DNA from: Sapientia aquatica
GTDB taxonomy: Bacteria; Pseudomonadota; Gammaproteobacteria; Burkholderiales; Burkholderiaceae_D
Reading direction: 5' to 3'
DNA: 55,128 nt
Assembly (NCBI RefSeq): GCF_004358105.1
Contig: NZ_SMYL01000016.1
Location: 1 to 55,128, forward strand
Positions 9,776 through 19,071 of this stretch are shown in pieces. Both the position numbers and the translations under genes were made by a program. The notes below the pieces were generated by a model. That model ran no database searches, was not told where the DNA came from, and was given only the letters and a program-made list of their open reading frames with translations. Numbering within the stretch: position 1 is the stretch's first letter; every line of letters begins with the position of its first letter.

Positions 9776-10732
9776 ATGATGAAAATAGCGATTCTCGATG
9801 ATGTGCAAGATGTGGTGAAAAATTTATCTTGCTATGAGTTGTTGCAGCAACATGAAGTCAAGGTTTTTAGCTCCAGCGCGCGCGGTCTTGGGCAGTTGGC
9901 GATCCGTTTGGCTCCTTTTGATGCCTTGGTGCTGATTCGAGAGCGCACCGCTTTCCCGGGGGCTTTGCTGCAAAAATTACCGAATCTCAAGGTGATTTCC
10001 CAGACCGGCAAAGTTTCCGGCCACATTGATATGCAGGCCGCCGGCGAACTGGGCATTGCTGTTTTAGAAGGCATCGGCGACCCGACCGCACCGGCCGAAT
10101 TGACCTGGGCCTTGATCATGGCAGCGATGCGCAAGGTTCCTCAATATTCCACCTATTTGCGTCAAGGTTTGTGGCAAGTCAGCAGTCTTGATCCTGTCCG
10201 CAACACGTTAGGGTTTAGCCTAAAAGGTAAAACTTTGGGTATTTGGGGTTTGGGCAAAATTGGTCAGATGGTGGCGGGATACGGGCAAGCGTTTGGTATG
10301 CGTGTACTGGTTTGGGGTAGTGAGGCGAGTCGACAACGGGCCGTCCAAATGGGCTATTTGGCAGCGCAATCGAAAGAGCAGTTTTTTAGCGAAGTTGACG
10401 TGGTTAGTATGCACTTACGCTTGAATGAAGCAACGCGCAATGTGGTGTTGAAGGACGATCTGGCTCGTTTGAAGCCAACTGCATTATTCGTCAATACCAG
10501 CCGCGCCGAGTTGGTGGAGCAGGGTGCATTGCTGGAAGCGGCCGCGCGCGGTCAGCCTATTGCCGTGGATGTATTCGACACCGAACCATTGACTCAAGGT
10601 GAGCCATTATTGGGCTTTCCGAATGTCTTAGCGACGCCGCATTTGGGCTATGTAGAACAACATAGTTATGAAATTTACTTTCGCGCCGCGTTTCAAAATT
10701 TGGTGGATTTTGCCAGGCAGCAAAATCTGTAG
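9776..10732 (+). CDS. D-2-hydroxyacid dehydrogenase family protein
   Basis: This protein of about 318 residues is an NAD(P)-dependent oxidoreductase of the D-isomer-specific 2-hydroxyacid dehydrogenase family (phosphoglycerate dehydrogenase-like). The Rossmann signature GLGKIGQMV is followed by the catalytic trio: Arg in NTSRAELV, Glu in DVFDTEPL and His in TPHLGYVE. ATG at 9776 is preferred over an upstream start because the family's first strand (KIAILDDVQDVV) begins right there. The ACT domain of SerA is absent, so it is probably not the main serine-pathway enzyme; substrate unknown. It converges with the next gene, whose 3' end lies 12 bases away. Confidence 0.88.
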   Translation: MMKIAILDDVQDVVKNLSCYELLQQHEVKVFSSSARGLGQLAIRLAPFDALVLIRERTAFPGALLQKLPNLKVISQTGKVSGHIDMQAAGELGIAVLEGIGDPTAPAELTWALIMAAMRKVPQYSTYLRQGLWQVSSLDPVRNTLGFSLKGKTLGIWGLGKIGQMVAGYGQAFGMRVLVWGSEASRQRAVQMGYLAAQSKEQFFSEVDVVSMHLRLNEATRNVVLKDDLARLKPTALFVNTSRAELVEQGALLEAAARGQPIAVDVFDTEPLTQGEPLLGFPNVLATPHLGYVEQHSYEIYFRAAFQNLVDFARQQNL

Positions 10733-10744
10733 GAGTAACCTTGA

Positions 10745-11284
10745 TTAGCTATCTGAGTTTTGAAACCCTAATATCCCTAAATCTGACCTGTATCGGTCGC
10801 CAAAACGCGCTGCTAAGTTTTTATGCAAGGTTGGTAGAGTTGGGTGCCTCATGTATCGGGAAATATAGACTTTTACCAGACGCTCATTTGTTTGAATCAT
10901 CAGTTCCACGCTTGTCGCGCGAATAATTAAAGTAGTAGTTAGGAATACATGTTCGACGTCCTCGACGCGGATAATTTTCTTACCCCAAGGCCAATAAGAG
11001 TAATAAATACAATCTGTTTTATTTATCCGCAGTAGCGGCGTAAAAAATTGATAGACAGCCATCACAAACATCGACGCAACCACGGTCCCGAATAACAAAT
11101 AAATCCACCAATCTCGGGGAGCGGCAAAAATATGGCGCAGTATCCAAGCCCACGGAAGGATACCGAACAATAGGCCGGCGAATCGGCTAAAGCGTGGCAC
11201 AGTTATGCCCGAAGTTCGGTCTGGGCTTGCCTCGTTCAAAATTTGTTCGGCGATTATTTCGGCTTGCTCGGGCGTAAGGCTCAT
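10745..11284 (-). CDS. Unidentified membrane protein with two transmembrane helices
   Basis: This 179-residue protein is not recognised. Residues 1-30 are soluble. Two hydrophobic segments (about 31-52, FAGLLFGILPWAWILRHIF, and 58-82, WIYLLFGTVVASMFVMAVYQF) form a hairpin. They are followed by a soluble C-terminal half with alternating strands (IIRVEDVEHVFLTTTLIIR), a layout resembling membrane-anchored PH-like or YcxB-like proteins. That resemblance is by layout only. No partner gene is suggested by the context. Confidence 0.6.
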   Translation of the reverse strand: MSLTPEQAEIIAEQILNEASPDRTSGITVPRFSRFAGLLFGILPWAWILRHIFAAPRDWWIYLLFGTVVASMFVMAVYQFFTPLLRINKTDCIYYSYWPWGKKIIRVEDVEHVFLTTTLIIRATSVELMIQTNERLVKVYISRYMRHPTLPTLHKNLAARFGDRYRSDLGILGFQNSDS

Positions 11285-11408
11285 AAAGTTGCATCAAATT
11301 AATATCAACTGAGCGTATCGCAATAGAGCTGTTCTTGCTATGCCCTATTTAGGGTATTTTGAGGTTTCGGCGGAGGCTGCTGACTTTGGTGCGTTTTAAT
11401 TGCAAAAA

Positions 11409-12281
11409 TCACGCGCCCAAACGTAATTCGCTGATGCTGGCTTTTGCGCGTTCAAGCATCGTTATCGCCTCCGGCCCGCGCACCAAGGTCACCGCTACCG
11501 CCAATGCATCAATATACGTTAAATGTGCCAAACGGGATGTCATTGGCGTGTATATATCAGGATCTTCTTCCACGTCTATCGATAAATGCACATCGGCCAA
11601 TTGCGCTAATGGGCCGTTAGAGGCACAAAGTACCAAGACTTTGGCGCCAGTGTTTTTCGCCAATTGCACATTGCGTAGCATGTCGCGCGTGCGGCCAGTG
11701 CGGGAAAAGGCCACGACCACGCAATCTTTGTTGAGCAAAGTGGCTGATTGCGCCTGCAAGTGAGCGTCACAAAAAACCGTGGTGGGAATCCCAAATCGGA
11801 AAAATTTCAACTGCGCATCGACCGCCAACGCGCCGGAATAGCCCAGGCCATAACATTCGATCCGCTTGGCCCGCGCCAAGAGTTGCACCGCCGCTTCAAA
11901 CGCCGCGGTATTGGCCGAATTACGCGCCTCCATCAACGCCGCAATCGTGCGATCAAAAACCTTAGGCAGCACATCGCGCACCGGATCGGCTTGATTGACG
12001 TCCAAGTGCAAGTAAGGAATGCCGGTAGCCAAGCTTTTTGCGAAAGCCAGTTTAAATGCCTTAAAACCATCAAAACCCATCGACAACGAAAAGCGCACCA
12101 CCGTCGGTTCGCTCACTTGGCAAGCTTGCGCCAGCACGCGAATCGGCATCGACACGACGTCATGCGGCTTTTGTAGCAAGAATTCTGCTACTTGCCGTTC
12201 GGCGCGACTGAGTTGGGTGGTCGCAATTCGTATGCGACCGAGCAATCCTTTTTCAGGATTGGCGATGGCTTCTATGGGCAC
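11409..12281 (-). CDS. hexR: HexR, RpiR-family regulator of sugar catabolism
   Basis: This protein of about 290 residues has an N-terminal RpiR helix-turn-helix (SRAERQVAEFLLQKP, then VRVLAQACQVSEPTVVRFSLSMGFDGFKAFK) and a C-terminal SIS sugar-phosphate domain (IECYGLGYSGALAVDAQ; VVAFSRTGRTRDML). HexR proteins repress zwf, edd and related genes and are released by the Entner-Doudoroff intermediate 2-keto-3-deoxy-6-phosphogluconate. GTG at 12281 is chosen because GGAGG lies 7 bases upstream; a TTG one codon earlier is possible. The start overlaps the end of pgl. A matching operator lies in the zwf/edd divergent region, supporting autoregulation of the zwf-pgl-hexR operon. Confidence 0.93.
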   Translation of the reverse strand: MPIEAIANPEKGLLGRIRIATTQLSRAERQVAEFLLQKPHDVVSMPIRVLAQACQVSEPTVVRFSLSMGFDGFKAFKLAFAKSLATGIPYLHLDVNQADPVRDVLPKVFDRTIAALMEARNSANTAAFEAAVQLLARAKRIECYGLGYSGALAVDAQLKFFRFGIPTTVFCDAHLQAQSATLLNKDCVVVAFSRTGRTRDMLRNVQLAKNTGAKVLVLCASNGPLAQLADVHLSIDVEEDPDIYTPMTSRLAHLTYIDALAVAVTLVRGPEAITMLERAKASISELRLGA

Positions 12282-12958
12282 CAAAATACCTCCACATCGC
12301 AGCGTGCTGCGGCTAAGAAAGCGGATATCGGACTAGTCGCCGAAGGCTGCTTGATCGCTTGATCAAATACAGCGCGCTTTTCGGCTCCGGTAATGACTAA
12401 CCAGATACGTTCGGTTTGCAACAAACGAGCAAAAGACAAGGACATACGTTCTTGCAAGGTTTGCGGATTAACTGCAGGTACACATGCGGTGCTGGCGTCG
12501 TTGACTAACAATTGCGGCGCATTGGGAAACAGCGAAGCAACATGGCCGTCAGCGCCCATGCCCAATAAGATGGCGCTAAATTTGGCAGGACATTGGGCGG
12601 TTAATCGTTGGTTGATATCTGACACCGCGCTAACCGGCGTTGGCTCAGTGTTTTTAAGTGACACCAAATCCCAATGCCCGCTGGAATGTTCAAAGCAACG
12701 ACGAAACAAGCCTTCGTTACTTTGCGGATCGGCGTCCTCTACCCAACGTTCATCGGTGGCAAGCAGTTGAATACGGCGCGATGGGGCAGCGGCGAATAGG
12801 GCGTCAAATGTGCGATACACCGGCGCAGGCGTCGTGCCACCCGCCAAGGCGAAACTGGACGGTGAATTGGCCGGCGTCGCATTGACTAACTCCAGCCATT
12901 GAGTAGCTAATTTCTGGCTTAATGATGAAAAATCGGCGAACTCGTTAAAATGCAGCAT
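12272..12958 (-). CDS. pgl: 6-phosphogluconolactonase
   Basis: This protein of about 228 residues hydrolyses 6-phosphogluconolactone to 6-phosphogluconate, the second step after Zwf. The DevB/Pgl-type motifs are all visible: FALAGGTTPAPVYRTF near residue 37, ATDERWVEDADPQSNEGLFRR and LGMGADGHVASLFPNA. ATG at 12958 is preferred over a TTG at 12961 because GGGGA is well spaced from it. The gene lies 40 bases after zwf and overlaps hexR, so the three form one operon. Confidence 0.95.
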   Translation of the reverse strand: MLHFNEFADFSSLSQKLATQWLELVNATPANSPSSFALAGGTTPAPVYRTFDALFAAAPSRRIQLLATDERWVEDADPQSNEGLFRRCFEHSSGHWDLVSLKNTEPTPVSAVSDINQRLTAQCPAKFSAILLGMGADGHVASLFPNAPQLLVNDASTACVPAVNPQTLQERMSLSFARLLQTERIWLVITGAEKRAVFDQAIKQPSATSPISAFLAAARCDVEVFWCP

Positions 12959-12998
12959 CAAACATCCCCATCAATAAAGTAATTCAGTAAGTGGCTAA

Positions 12999-14459
12999 TT
13001 AGCCTTCGACGAACTCTTCGCCCCAGCTCGAACCGTGTTGCGCCAATAAATAGCTCGATGCAGCAGGGCCCCAGCTTCCAGCGATATACGATTTCAAGCC
13101 TTCGGCGTCGTTTTGCCATGTAGTCATGATTGGATCAACATAATCCCAAGCGGCGCTCAATTCGTCGTCACGCACAAACAAGGTTAAGTCGCCGTGCATC
13201 GCATCTAATAACAAACGCTCGTAAGCTTCAACGCGGCGCGAAGTCGAGGCTTCGGCAAAATCCAAATTCAACATCACGTCGGACAAGCGAATACCTTCGC
13301 CCGGTTCTTTGGCTTTCAAAAATAATTCGACGCTTTCTTCTGGTTGCAACGAAATCACCAAGCGATTCGAGCGCAAATTGCGTTGATTGCCACCGAAAAT
13401 CGAATACGGAATTTGTTTGAAATTGATCGTGATTTCCGCGCTGCGGGACGCCATGCGCTTGCCGGTGCGCAAATAAAACGGCACGCCAGCCCAACGCCAG
13501 TTATCGATTTCGGCGCGAATAGCAACAAAGGTTTCAGTGCGGGAATGCGCTGGTACGCCCGGTTCGTTTTGGTAACCGATGACCGCTTGTCCGTCCACCG
13601 CGCCAGCGCGATATTGGCCGCGCACGGTTTTCTTGGCGACTTCGTCGGGCGTGAATTTATGCAGCGCGTGCAGGACTTTTACTTTTTCATCGCGGATTGA
13701 ATCGGGCGCGGAATTGACGGGTGGCTCCATCGCCACGATCGACAACAATTGCAACAAATGATTTTGCACCATGTCACGCAAGGCGCCGGTGTGATCGTAA
13801 AAATCGCCGCGCGATTCAACGCCGACTTGTTCAGAGATCGAAATTTGCACATCTTTAATCCACGTGCGATTCCACAGTGGTTCCAAGAACAGATTGGCAA
13901 AGCGCAGCGCCAATAAGTTTTGCACCATCTCTTTGCCGAGGTAATGATCGATACGGTAGATTTGGTTTTCTTGCAAATATACCCGCAGCGCTTGGTTGAT
14001 TTCGCGCGCCGACGTAGCGTCGCGACCGAGCGGCTTTTCTACCACCACACGCGCTAATTTGCCGACCAATTGATGCTCGGACAATTGCTTGACAATCGGC
14101 ACAAACAAATCAGGGCCCGTGGCCAAATAGAATAAAGTCGATTGCGTATCGGGGCTGGCGATACTACTCTTTAATTGAGCAAAATCGGCATCAACCCGCG
14201 CATCAATTTTTGTGTAAAACGTCATCGCTAAAAAAGCGTCGAGTTTTTCCGGTGTGTTGAGCACATCGGCTTTGCTGTATTGCGCAATGGCAGCGGAGAC
14301 GCGCTTGCGGAATTCATCATCGCCAATTTGTTCGCGTGCGGCACCATAAAAAGCAAAGTTTTTATCCAGCCGACCATTCAAAAATGCGCTGTACAGTGCC
14401 GGAATAATTTTACGTTTGGCTAAATCGCCCGTGCCGCCAAACAGTACGAATGTGGTCAT
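12999..14459 (-). CDS. zwf: Glucose-6-phosphate 1-dehydrogenase
   Basis: This protein of about 486 residues oxidises glucose 6-phosphate to 6-phosphogluconolactone with reduction of NAD(P). The coenzyme-binding motif (FVLFGGTGDLAKRKIIPALY) lies at the N-terminus and the active-site motif RIDHYLGKEMVQNLLALRFAN near residue 180. The ATG at 14459 directly precedes the nucleotide-binding strand and has AGGA about 7 bases upstream, so it is preferred over an in-frame start 45 bases earlier. It is the first gene of zwf-pgl-hexR, divergent from edd, with the HexR operator and a good sigma-70 promoter in between. Confidence 0.97.
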   Translation of the reverse strand: MTTFVLFGGTGDLAKRKIIPALYSAFLNGRLDKNFAFYGAAREQIGDDEFRKRVSAAIAQYSKADVLNTPEKLDAFLAMTFYTKIDARVDADFAQLKSSIASPDTQSTLFYLATGPDLFVPIVKQLSEHQLVGKLARVVVEKPLGRDATSAREINQALRVYLQENQIYRIDHYLGKEMVQNLLALRFANLFLEPLWNRTWIKDVQISISEQVGVESRGDFYDHTGALRDMVQNHLLQLLSIVAMEPPVNSAPDSIRDEKVKVLHALHKFTPDEVAKKTVRGQYRAGAVDGQAVIGYQNEPGVPAHSRTETFVAIRAEIDNWRWAGVPFYLRTGKRMASRSAEITINFKQIPYSIFGGNQRNLRSNRLVISLQPEESVELFLKAKEPGEGIRLSDVMLNLDFAEASTSRRVEAYERLLLDAMHGDLTLFVRDDELSAAWDYVDPIMTTWQNDAEGLKSYIAGSWGPAASSYLLAQHGSSWGEEFVEG

Positions 14460-14520
14460 GTTAGGTCCTAATCGGTTTAGGTTAAAAAAGGTCTGCTGGT
14501 ACAAATCCCTGCCTGCTTCT

Positions 14521-14548
14521 ATTATTCATTATGACAGAAAGTCGTCAA
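14521..14548 (-). promoter_or_regulatory. Candidate zwf promoter
   Basis: On the minus strand TTGACG (14543-14548) and AATAAT (14521-14526) each match the sigma-70 consensus at five of six bases, with a 16-base spacer, about 60 bases upstream of the zwf ATG. The HexR-like operator begins 4 bases upstream of the -35. Confidence 0.6.
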
Positions 14549-14551
14549 AAA

Positions 14552-14566
14552 TGTAGTTTCATTACA
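14552..14566. promoter_or_regulatory. HexR-type operator in the zwf/edd divergent promoter
   Basis: TGTAGTTTCATTACA is an imperfect 15-base palindrome matching the HexR box pattern (TGTAAT-N3-ATTACA) at all but one outer base. It lies just upstream of the zwf -35 and in front of edd, so one bound HexR could influence both directions. Additional TTACA half-sites (about 14571-14577 and 14621-14627) lie on the edd side. Confidence 0.75.
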
Positions 14567-14672
14567 GAATAATTACAGATAAATCGAAATATTTTTGTAA
14601 AAAACGGCATAAATGAAAGTTTATTACATATTTATGTGCTACCGTAAACCTATTCTGACCTCGGCAAGCTAA

Positions 14673-16544
14673 ATGACCATGACAACTACCACGTCCACAC
14701 CTACCCCAATTCATCCTGTCATTGCGCAAGTAACTCAGCGTATAACAGAACGCAGCAAAGATCTACGCGCCGCTTATTTAGCGCGCATTGAGCAGTTCCG
14801 CGGTCGTCCTACTCGACGCGGTCAACTGTCTTGCGCTAACCAAGCGCACGCCAATGCGGCCGCTGAGCCTAAGACCAAAATTTGGCTCAACCAAGCTCAA
14901 AAGCCCAATATCGGTATCGTAACGGCCTACAACGATATGTTGTCGGCGCATCAACCTTACGCGACCTATCCTGACCAAATTAAAGAAACCGCTTTGCGTT
15001 TTGGTGCAACAGCCCAAGTGGCTGGCGGCGTACCCGCCATGTGCGATGGCGTGACCCAAGGTCGCCCGGGCATGGAATTGTCGCTGTTCTCACGCGACGT
15101 GATTGCCCAAGCAACCGCAGTCGCCTTGTCGCACGATGCGTTCGATGCGACGCTGTGCTTAGGTATTTGCGACAAAATCGTGCCGGGTTTGTTAATCGGT
15201 GCGTTGGCCTTTGGTCATTTGCCAACGATTTTTATTCCTGCTGGCCCAATGGGTTCGGGTTTGTCGAATAAAGAAAAAGCCGCGGTGCGTGAACGCTACG
15301 CTCAAGGCAAAGCCACCCAAGAAGAATTATTGGCCGCCGAAAGCGCCGCCTACCATAGCGCCGGTACTTGTACTTTCTACGGCACTGCCAACAGCAACCA
15401 AATGTTGTTAGAAGCAATGGGTTTGCATTTGCCCGGCGCGTCCTTCATCCATCCAAGCTCACCTTTGCGCCACGCTTTAACGGATGCCGCAGTTGAGCGC
15501 GTGATTAGCCTCACCGAGCAAGGCAATAACTACACGCCGATTGGTCATGTCGTCAATGAAAAAGCCATCGTCAACGCCATCATCGCGCTGCTGGCAACGG
15601 GCGGCTCGACCAATCACACCATCCACTGGATTGCGGTCGCACGCGCAGCGGGGATTTTGATTGACTGGCAGGATTTTGATGAACTCTCGGCGGTCATTCC
15701 GTTGTTGTCGCGGGTTTATCCAAACGGTACTGCCGACGTCAACGAGTTTGAAGATGCTGGCGGACCAGTATTTGTAATGCGCGAATTAATCAACGCGGGC
15801 TTGATGCATGCGGATGTGAAAACCGTCTATGGCGATCAAGGTTTAGCTGGACACACGCGCCAGCCTTCGCTAGTTCAAGATCACGATGGCGACAAGATCG
15901 AATGGTTGGAGCTACCAGTGGAATCCACCAATAAAGACGTTGTGCGTTCGGTGGCAGAGCCATTTGCTCCAACCGGCGGACTGCGCTTATTAAACGGTAA
16001 TTTAGGTCGTGCCATGGTGAAAGCATCGGCGGTTCCTGCGGACGCGTGGACTATCCGCGCACCAGCAAAAGTATTTGAATCGCAAGACGCGTTGGTCAAG
16101 GCTTTCAAAGCGGGTCAACTGAATATGGATTTTGTGGCCGTGGTGATTTTCCAAGGCCCACAAGCCAACGGCATGCCGGAACTCCATCATTTCACACCGG
16201 TCTTGGGTAGCTTGATGTCGGCTGGATTTAAAGTCGCGTTGGTCACCGATGGTCGTATGTCCGGCGCGTCCGGCAAAGTGCCGGCCGCCTTACACATCAG
16301 CCCAGAAGCCGCCAACGGTGGCCCGTTAGCGCGGGTGCAAGATGGCGATTTAGTCGAGTTAGACGTGCATACCGGCGTGTTAAATGTATTGGTGCCGGAA
16401 GCCGAATTCGCTGCCCGCGCACCGCGTGTATTGCGTCCTTCGGGCGTTGATGGAACAGTCGATTTTGGGCGCGAATTATTCATCAATCAGCGTCGTTTTG
16501 TGACAGCGCCAGAGCGCGGTGCATCGACTTTATTTATCGATTAA
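14673..16544 (+). CDS. edd: 6-phosphogluconate dehydratase
   Basis: This 623-residue iron-sulphur enzyme dehydrates 6-phosphogluconate to 2-keto-3-deoxy-6-phosphogluconate, the first dedicated Entner-Doudoroff step. Conserved IlvD/Edd segments are present: [19 protein letters not shown], the cysteine-bearing [22 protein letters not shown] and [30 protein letters not shown] and [18 protein letters not shown]. Two in-frame ATGs lie two codons apart (14673 and 14679) and neither has a clear Shine-Dalgarno sequence. It leads the edd-eda-pgi gene set. Confidence 0.97.
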   Translation: MTMTTTTSTPTPIHPVIAQVTQRITERSKDLRAAYLARIEQFRGRPTRRGQLSCANQAHANAAAEPKTKIWLNQAQKPNIGIVTAYNDMLSAHQPYATYPDQIKETALRFGATAQVAGGVPAMCDGVTQGRPGMELSLFSRDVIAQATAVALSHDAFDATLCLGICDKIVPGLLIGALAFGHLPTIFIPAGPMGSGLSNKEKAAVRERYAQGKATQEELLAAESAAYHSAGTCTFYGTANSNQMLLEAMGLHLPGASFIHPSSPLRHALTDAAVERVISLTEQGNNYTPIGHVVNEKAIVNAIIALLATGGSTNHTIHWIAVARAAGILIDWQDFDELSAVIPLLSRVYPNGTADVNEFEDAGGPVFVMRELINAGLMHADVKTVYGDQGLAGHTRQPSLVQDHDGDKIEWLELPVESTNKDVVRSVAEPFAPTGGLRLLNGNLGRAMVKASAVPADAWTIRAPAKVFESQDALVKAFKAGQLNMDFVAVVIFQGPQANGMPELHHFTPVLGSLMSAGFKVALVTDGRMSGASGKVPAALHISPEAANGGPLARVQDGDLVELDVHTGVLNVLVPEAEFAARAPRVLRPSGVDGTVDFGRELFINQRRFVTAPERGASTLFID

Positions 16545-16605
16545 ATGCCCGCAGCGGCGACCTCAACATCCTTGTAATTTGAGTAGAAAGTAGAAAGAGA
16601 CAATC

Positions 16606-17256
16606 ATGAATATCAGCACAAAAATGAATCAAATCGTTGCGCAGTTAAATCAAATTCGCGTCTTGCCAATCTTGGTCGCGGACGATGCGCAGAACGCCAT
16701 TCGCACCGTTGCAACCTTGGCCGAAAACGGTTTGACCGCCGTCGAAATTACCCTGCGCACGCCGAATGCGATGAAGGTCTTGGCTGAAGTCGTTAAAGCT
16801 TGCCCAACCGTGTGCGTTGGTGCCGGCACGATTTTGACCGAACAGCAATTGCATCAAGTAATCGACACCGGCGCGGCATTCGGTATCAGCCCAGGTATCA
16901 CGCCAGTCTTAGCAAAAGCCGCCGCCAATTCTGGTTTGCCGTATTTCCCCGGTGTGGGTGGCGCGAGTGACTTGATGCTGGCGTTGGAACACGGCTTTAA
17001 CATCGTCAAATTATTCCCATCCGACATCGTTGGCAGCACCAAAATGGCTAAAGCCTTAGGCGGCCCTTTCCCTGACGTCAAATTCTGCTTAACCGGCGGC
17101 GTGACCGTAGAATCCACTCCGCAATTGTTAACCCAAGCTAACGTATTGTGCGTAGGCGGTTCATGGATGTGTCCAGCATCATTAATTGATGCCAAAGATT
17201 GGGCTGCGATTGGTCAATTGGCCGCCGCTGCCGCGCAAGCCGGTGCGCGTAAATAA
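16606..17256 (+). CDS. eda: KDPG aldolase (2-keto-3-deoxy-6-phosphogluconate aldolase)
   Basis: This 216-residue aldolase splits 2-keto-3-deoxy-6-phosphogluconate into pyruvate and glyceraldehyde 3-phosphate. The catalytic residues are visible: Glu in AVEITLRTPNA, the Schiff-base Lys in NIVKLFPSD, and the phosphate-binding GAGTIL, PGVGGASDLM and LTGGV loops. It lies 61 bases after edd on the same strand and 69 bases before pgi, with AGAAAGAGA upstream of the ATG. Length and motifs are fully typical. Confidence 0.97.
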   Translation: MNISTKMNQIVAQLNQIRVLPILVADDAQNAIRTVATLAENGLTAVEITLRTPNAMKVLAEVVKACPTVCVGAGTILTEQQLHQVIDTGAAFGISPGITPVLAKAAANSGLPYFPGVGGASDLMLALEHGFNIVKLFPSDIVGSTKMAKALGGPFPDVKFCLTGGVTVESTPQLLTQANVLCVGGSWMCPASLIDAKDWAAIGQLAAAAAQAGARK

Positions 17257-17325
17257 ACGTTGTAGAGACCAACGTTAGTAACACGATTAGAAGTCTTGGT
17301 AATTCAGATTACATTGGAAAAGATA

Positions 17326-18942
17326 ATGACTACCTCCGTTTCACATTCGTCGCTGTGGTGCTTACTGCAACAACGCGCCACCAACACACCCAGCATCAAA
17401 GAATTATTCAAAGCCGATCCTAAACGCTTTGACCATTTCTCTGCCTCGGCGTGTGGCATTTTGTTGGACTATTCAAAACAACGTTTAGACACCACCGCCA
17501 AGCTCAATTTATTAGCCTTAGCGCGTCAACAAAAGGTGGAAGAGCGGCGCGACGCGATGTTTGCCGGAGAAGCCATTAATCACACCGAAAATCGCGCGGT
17601 ATTGCACACGGTGTTGCGCTTACCAAAAGGCGAGCAATTTATTCATAACGGTGAAAACATCGCCGCAAGCGTGCACCAAGTATTACAGCAAATGCGTACC
17701 TTTAGCGACGCTGTGCGCGAAGGTCGTTGGCTTGGTTACACCGGCAAACCAATTCGCACGATTGTTAATATCGGGATTGGTGGTTCTGATCTTGGCCCAC
17801 AAATGGCCTGTATCGCCTTAGCGCCGTGGTCGCAAAAAAATCTACTGCTGCATTTTGTCTCGAACGTCGATGGTCGGCACTTAACCGACGCGTTAAAAAA
17901 TGCCGAACCAGAAACCACCTTGTTTGTGGTGGCGTCTAAAACGTTCAGCACCATGGAAACTTTGACCAACGCCAAAACAGCGCGTGAATGGATGCTCTCA
18001 CACGGCTGCCCGGACGATCAAATCCGTCAACATTTTGTCGCCTTGAGTACCAACGTCGACGCGGCAGCCAAATTCGGTATCGCACCTGAAAACGTCTTCC
18101 CATTTTGGAACTGGGCCGGTGGTCGTTATTCGGTGTGGAGTGCGATTGGTTTGTCGATTGCGTTATATGTTGGCGCCGATCACTTTGAAGAAATGCTGGC
18201 GGGCGCACACGAGATGGATTTGCATTTCCAGCAAGCGCCGCTAGAAAAAAATCTGCCGGTGTTAATGGCATTGCTTGGGGTGTGGAATATTAACTTCCTC
18301 GGTTTGCAAGCTTTATCGATCGCGCCGTATCACCAACGTATGGCGCGTTTGCCAGCGTATTTGCAGCAGCTCGAAATGGAAAGTAATGGTAAGTCCGTGA
18401 CACGCGAAGGCCAACGGGTTGACTACGCGACTTCACCAATTTTATTCGGCGAAGCAGGTACCAACGGTCAACATGCGTACTTCCAATTGCTGCATCAAGG
18501 AGCGACGATTATTCCGACCGACTTTATCGTTGTGGCGGAAGACGATGCCGGTTTGCCGGGACATAATCAAGCGTTGTTAGCCAATTGTTTTGCGCAATCG
18601 AAAGCGATGGCGTTGGGTAAAGACATCAGCCAAGTGCGCGCTGAATTGCCGGATGTGTCGGAAACATTGTTGCCGCACCGCGTCTTTGAAGGCAATCGCC
18701 CAAGCTCGACAATCTTGCTCGATGAACTTAGCCCTAAATCCTTAGGCGCGTTGATCGCGTTGTACGAGCACAAAGTCTTCGTGCAATCGGTAATTTGGGA
18801 TATCAATGCGTTCGATCAATGGGGCGTGGAGTTAGGCAAGTCCTTAGCGCAGCAATTAATTAGCTTGCAGCCGGAAGCGGTCAAAGAAGATTACGACAGC
18901 TCGACCAAAGGTTTATTAAAAGCGTTGAAGCGCGCGAAGTAA
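17326..18942 (+). CDS. pgi: Glucose-6-phosphate isomerase
   Basis: This protein of about 538 residues interconverts glucose 6-phosphate and fructose 6-phosphate. Signatures include NIGIGGSDLGPQM, the phosphate-binding ASKTFSTMETLTNA, FWNWAGGRYSVWSAIGLS and the C-terminal signature around VIWDINAFDQWGVELGK. ATG at 17326 is preferred to an upstream in-frame start because the family N-terminus starts about there (GGAAAAGATA in front). In this organism it links fructose 6-phosphate from amino-sugar breakdown to the Entner-Doudoroff route. Confidence 0.97.
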   Translation: MTTSVSHSSLWCLLQQRATNTPSIKELFKADPKRFDHFSASACGILLDYSKQRLDTTAKLNLLALARQQKVEERRDAMFAGEAINHTENRAVLHTVLRLPKGEQFIHNGENIAASVHQVLQQMRTFSDAVREGRWLGYTGKPIRTIVNIGIGGSDLGPQMACIALAPWSQKNLLLHFVSNVDGRHLTDALKNAEPETTLFVVASKTFSTMETLTNAKTAREWMLSHGCPDDQIRQHFVALSTNVDAAAKFGIAPENVFPFWNWAGGRYSVWSAIGLSIALYVGADHFEEMLAGAHEMDLHFQQAPLEKNLPVLMALLGVWNINFLGLQALSIAPYHQRMARLPAYLQQLEMESNGKSVTREGQRVDYATSPILFGEAGTNGQHAYFQLLHQGATIIPTDFIVVAEDDAGLPGHNQALLANCFAQSKAMALGKDISQVRAELPDVSETLLPHRVFEGNRPSSTILLDELSPKSLGALIALYEHKVFVQSVIWDINAFDQWGVELGKSLAQQLISLQPEAVKEDYDSSTKGLLKALKRAK

Positions 18943-19004
18943 TTAAGCAGCTAACAGTAACGATCACTGCAATTTTTTTGAATTGATCTTCTGTAGCGCA
19001 ATAG

Positions 19005-19045
19005 AAAAATGGCGCAATGAGTATTGATCTCATTGCGCCATTTTT
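19005..19045. terminator. Bidirectional terminator between pgi and the Ala/Lys-rich protein gene
   Basis: A perfect 17-base inverted repeat (19005-19021 with 19029-19045, 7-base loop) has a GC-rich core, GGCGCAATGA, and runs of A and T on its two sides. That is what a terminator working from both strands looks like. It lies 62 bases after pgi and 27 bases after the end of the convergent gene. Confidence 0.9.
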
Positions 19046-19071
19046 TATGTCAACGTCGGCTTACGTTTTGA

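Noticed and set aside
16572-16586. HexR-like sequence between edd and eda
   Set aside because: Only the left half (TGTAATTT) fits; the right half is poor.
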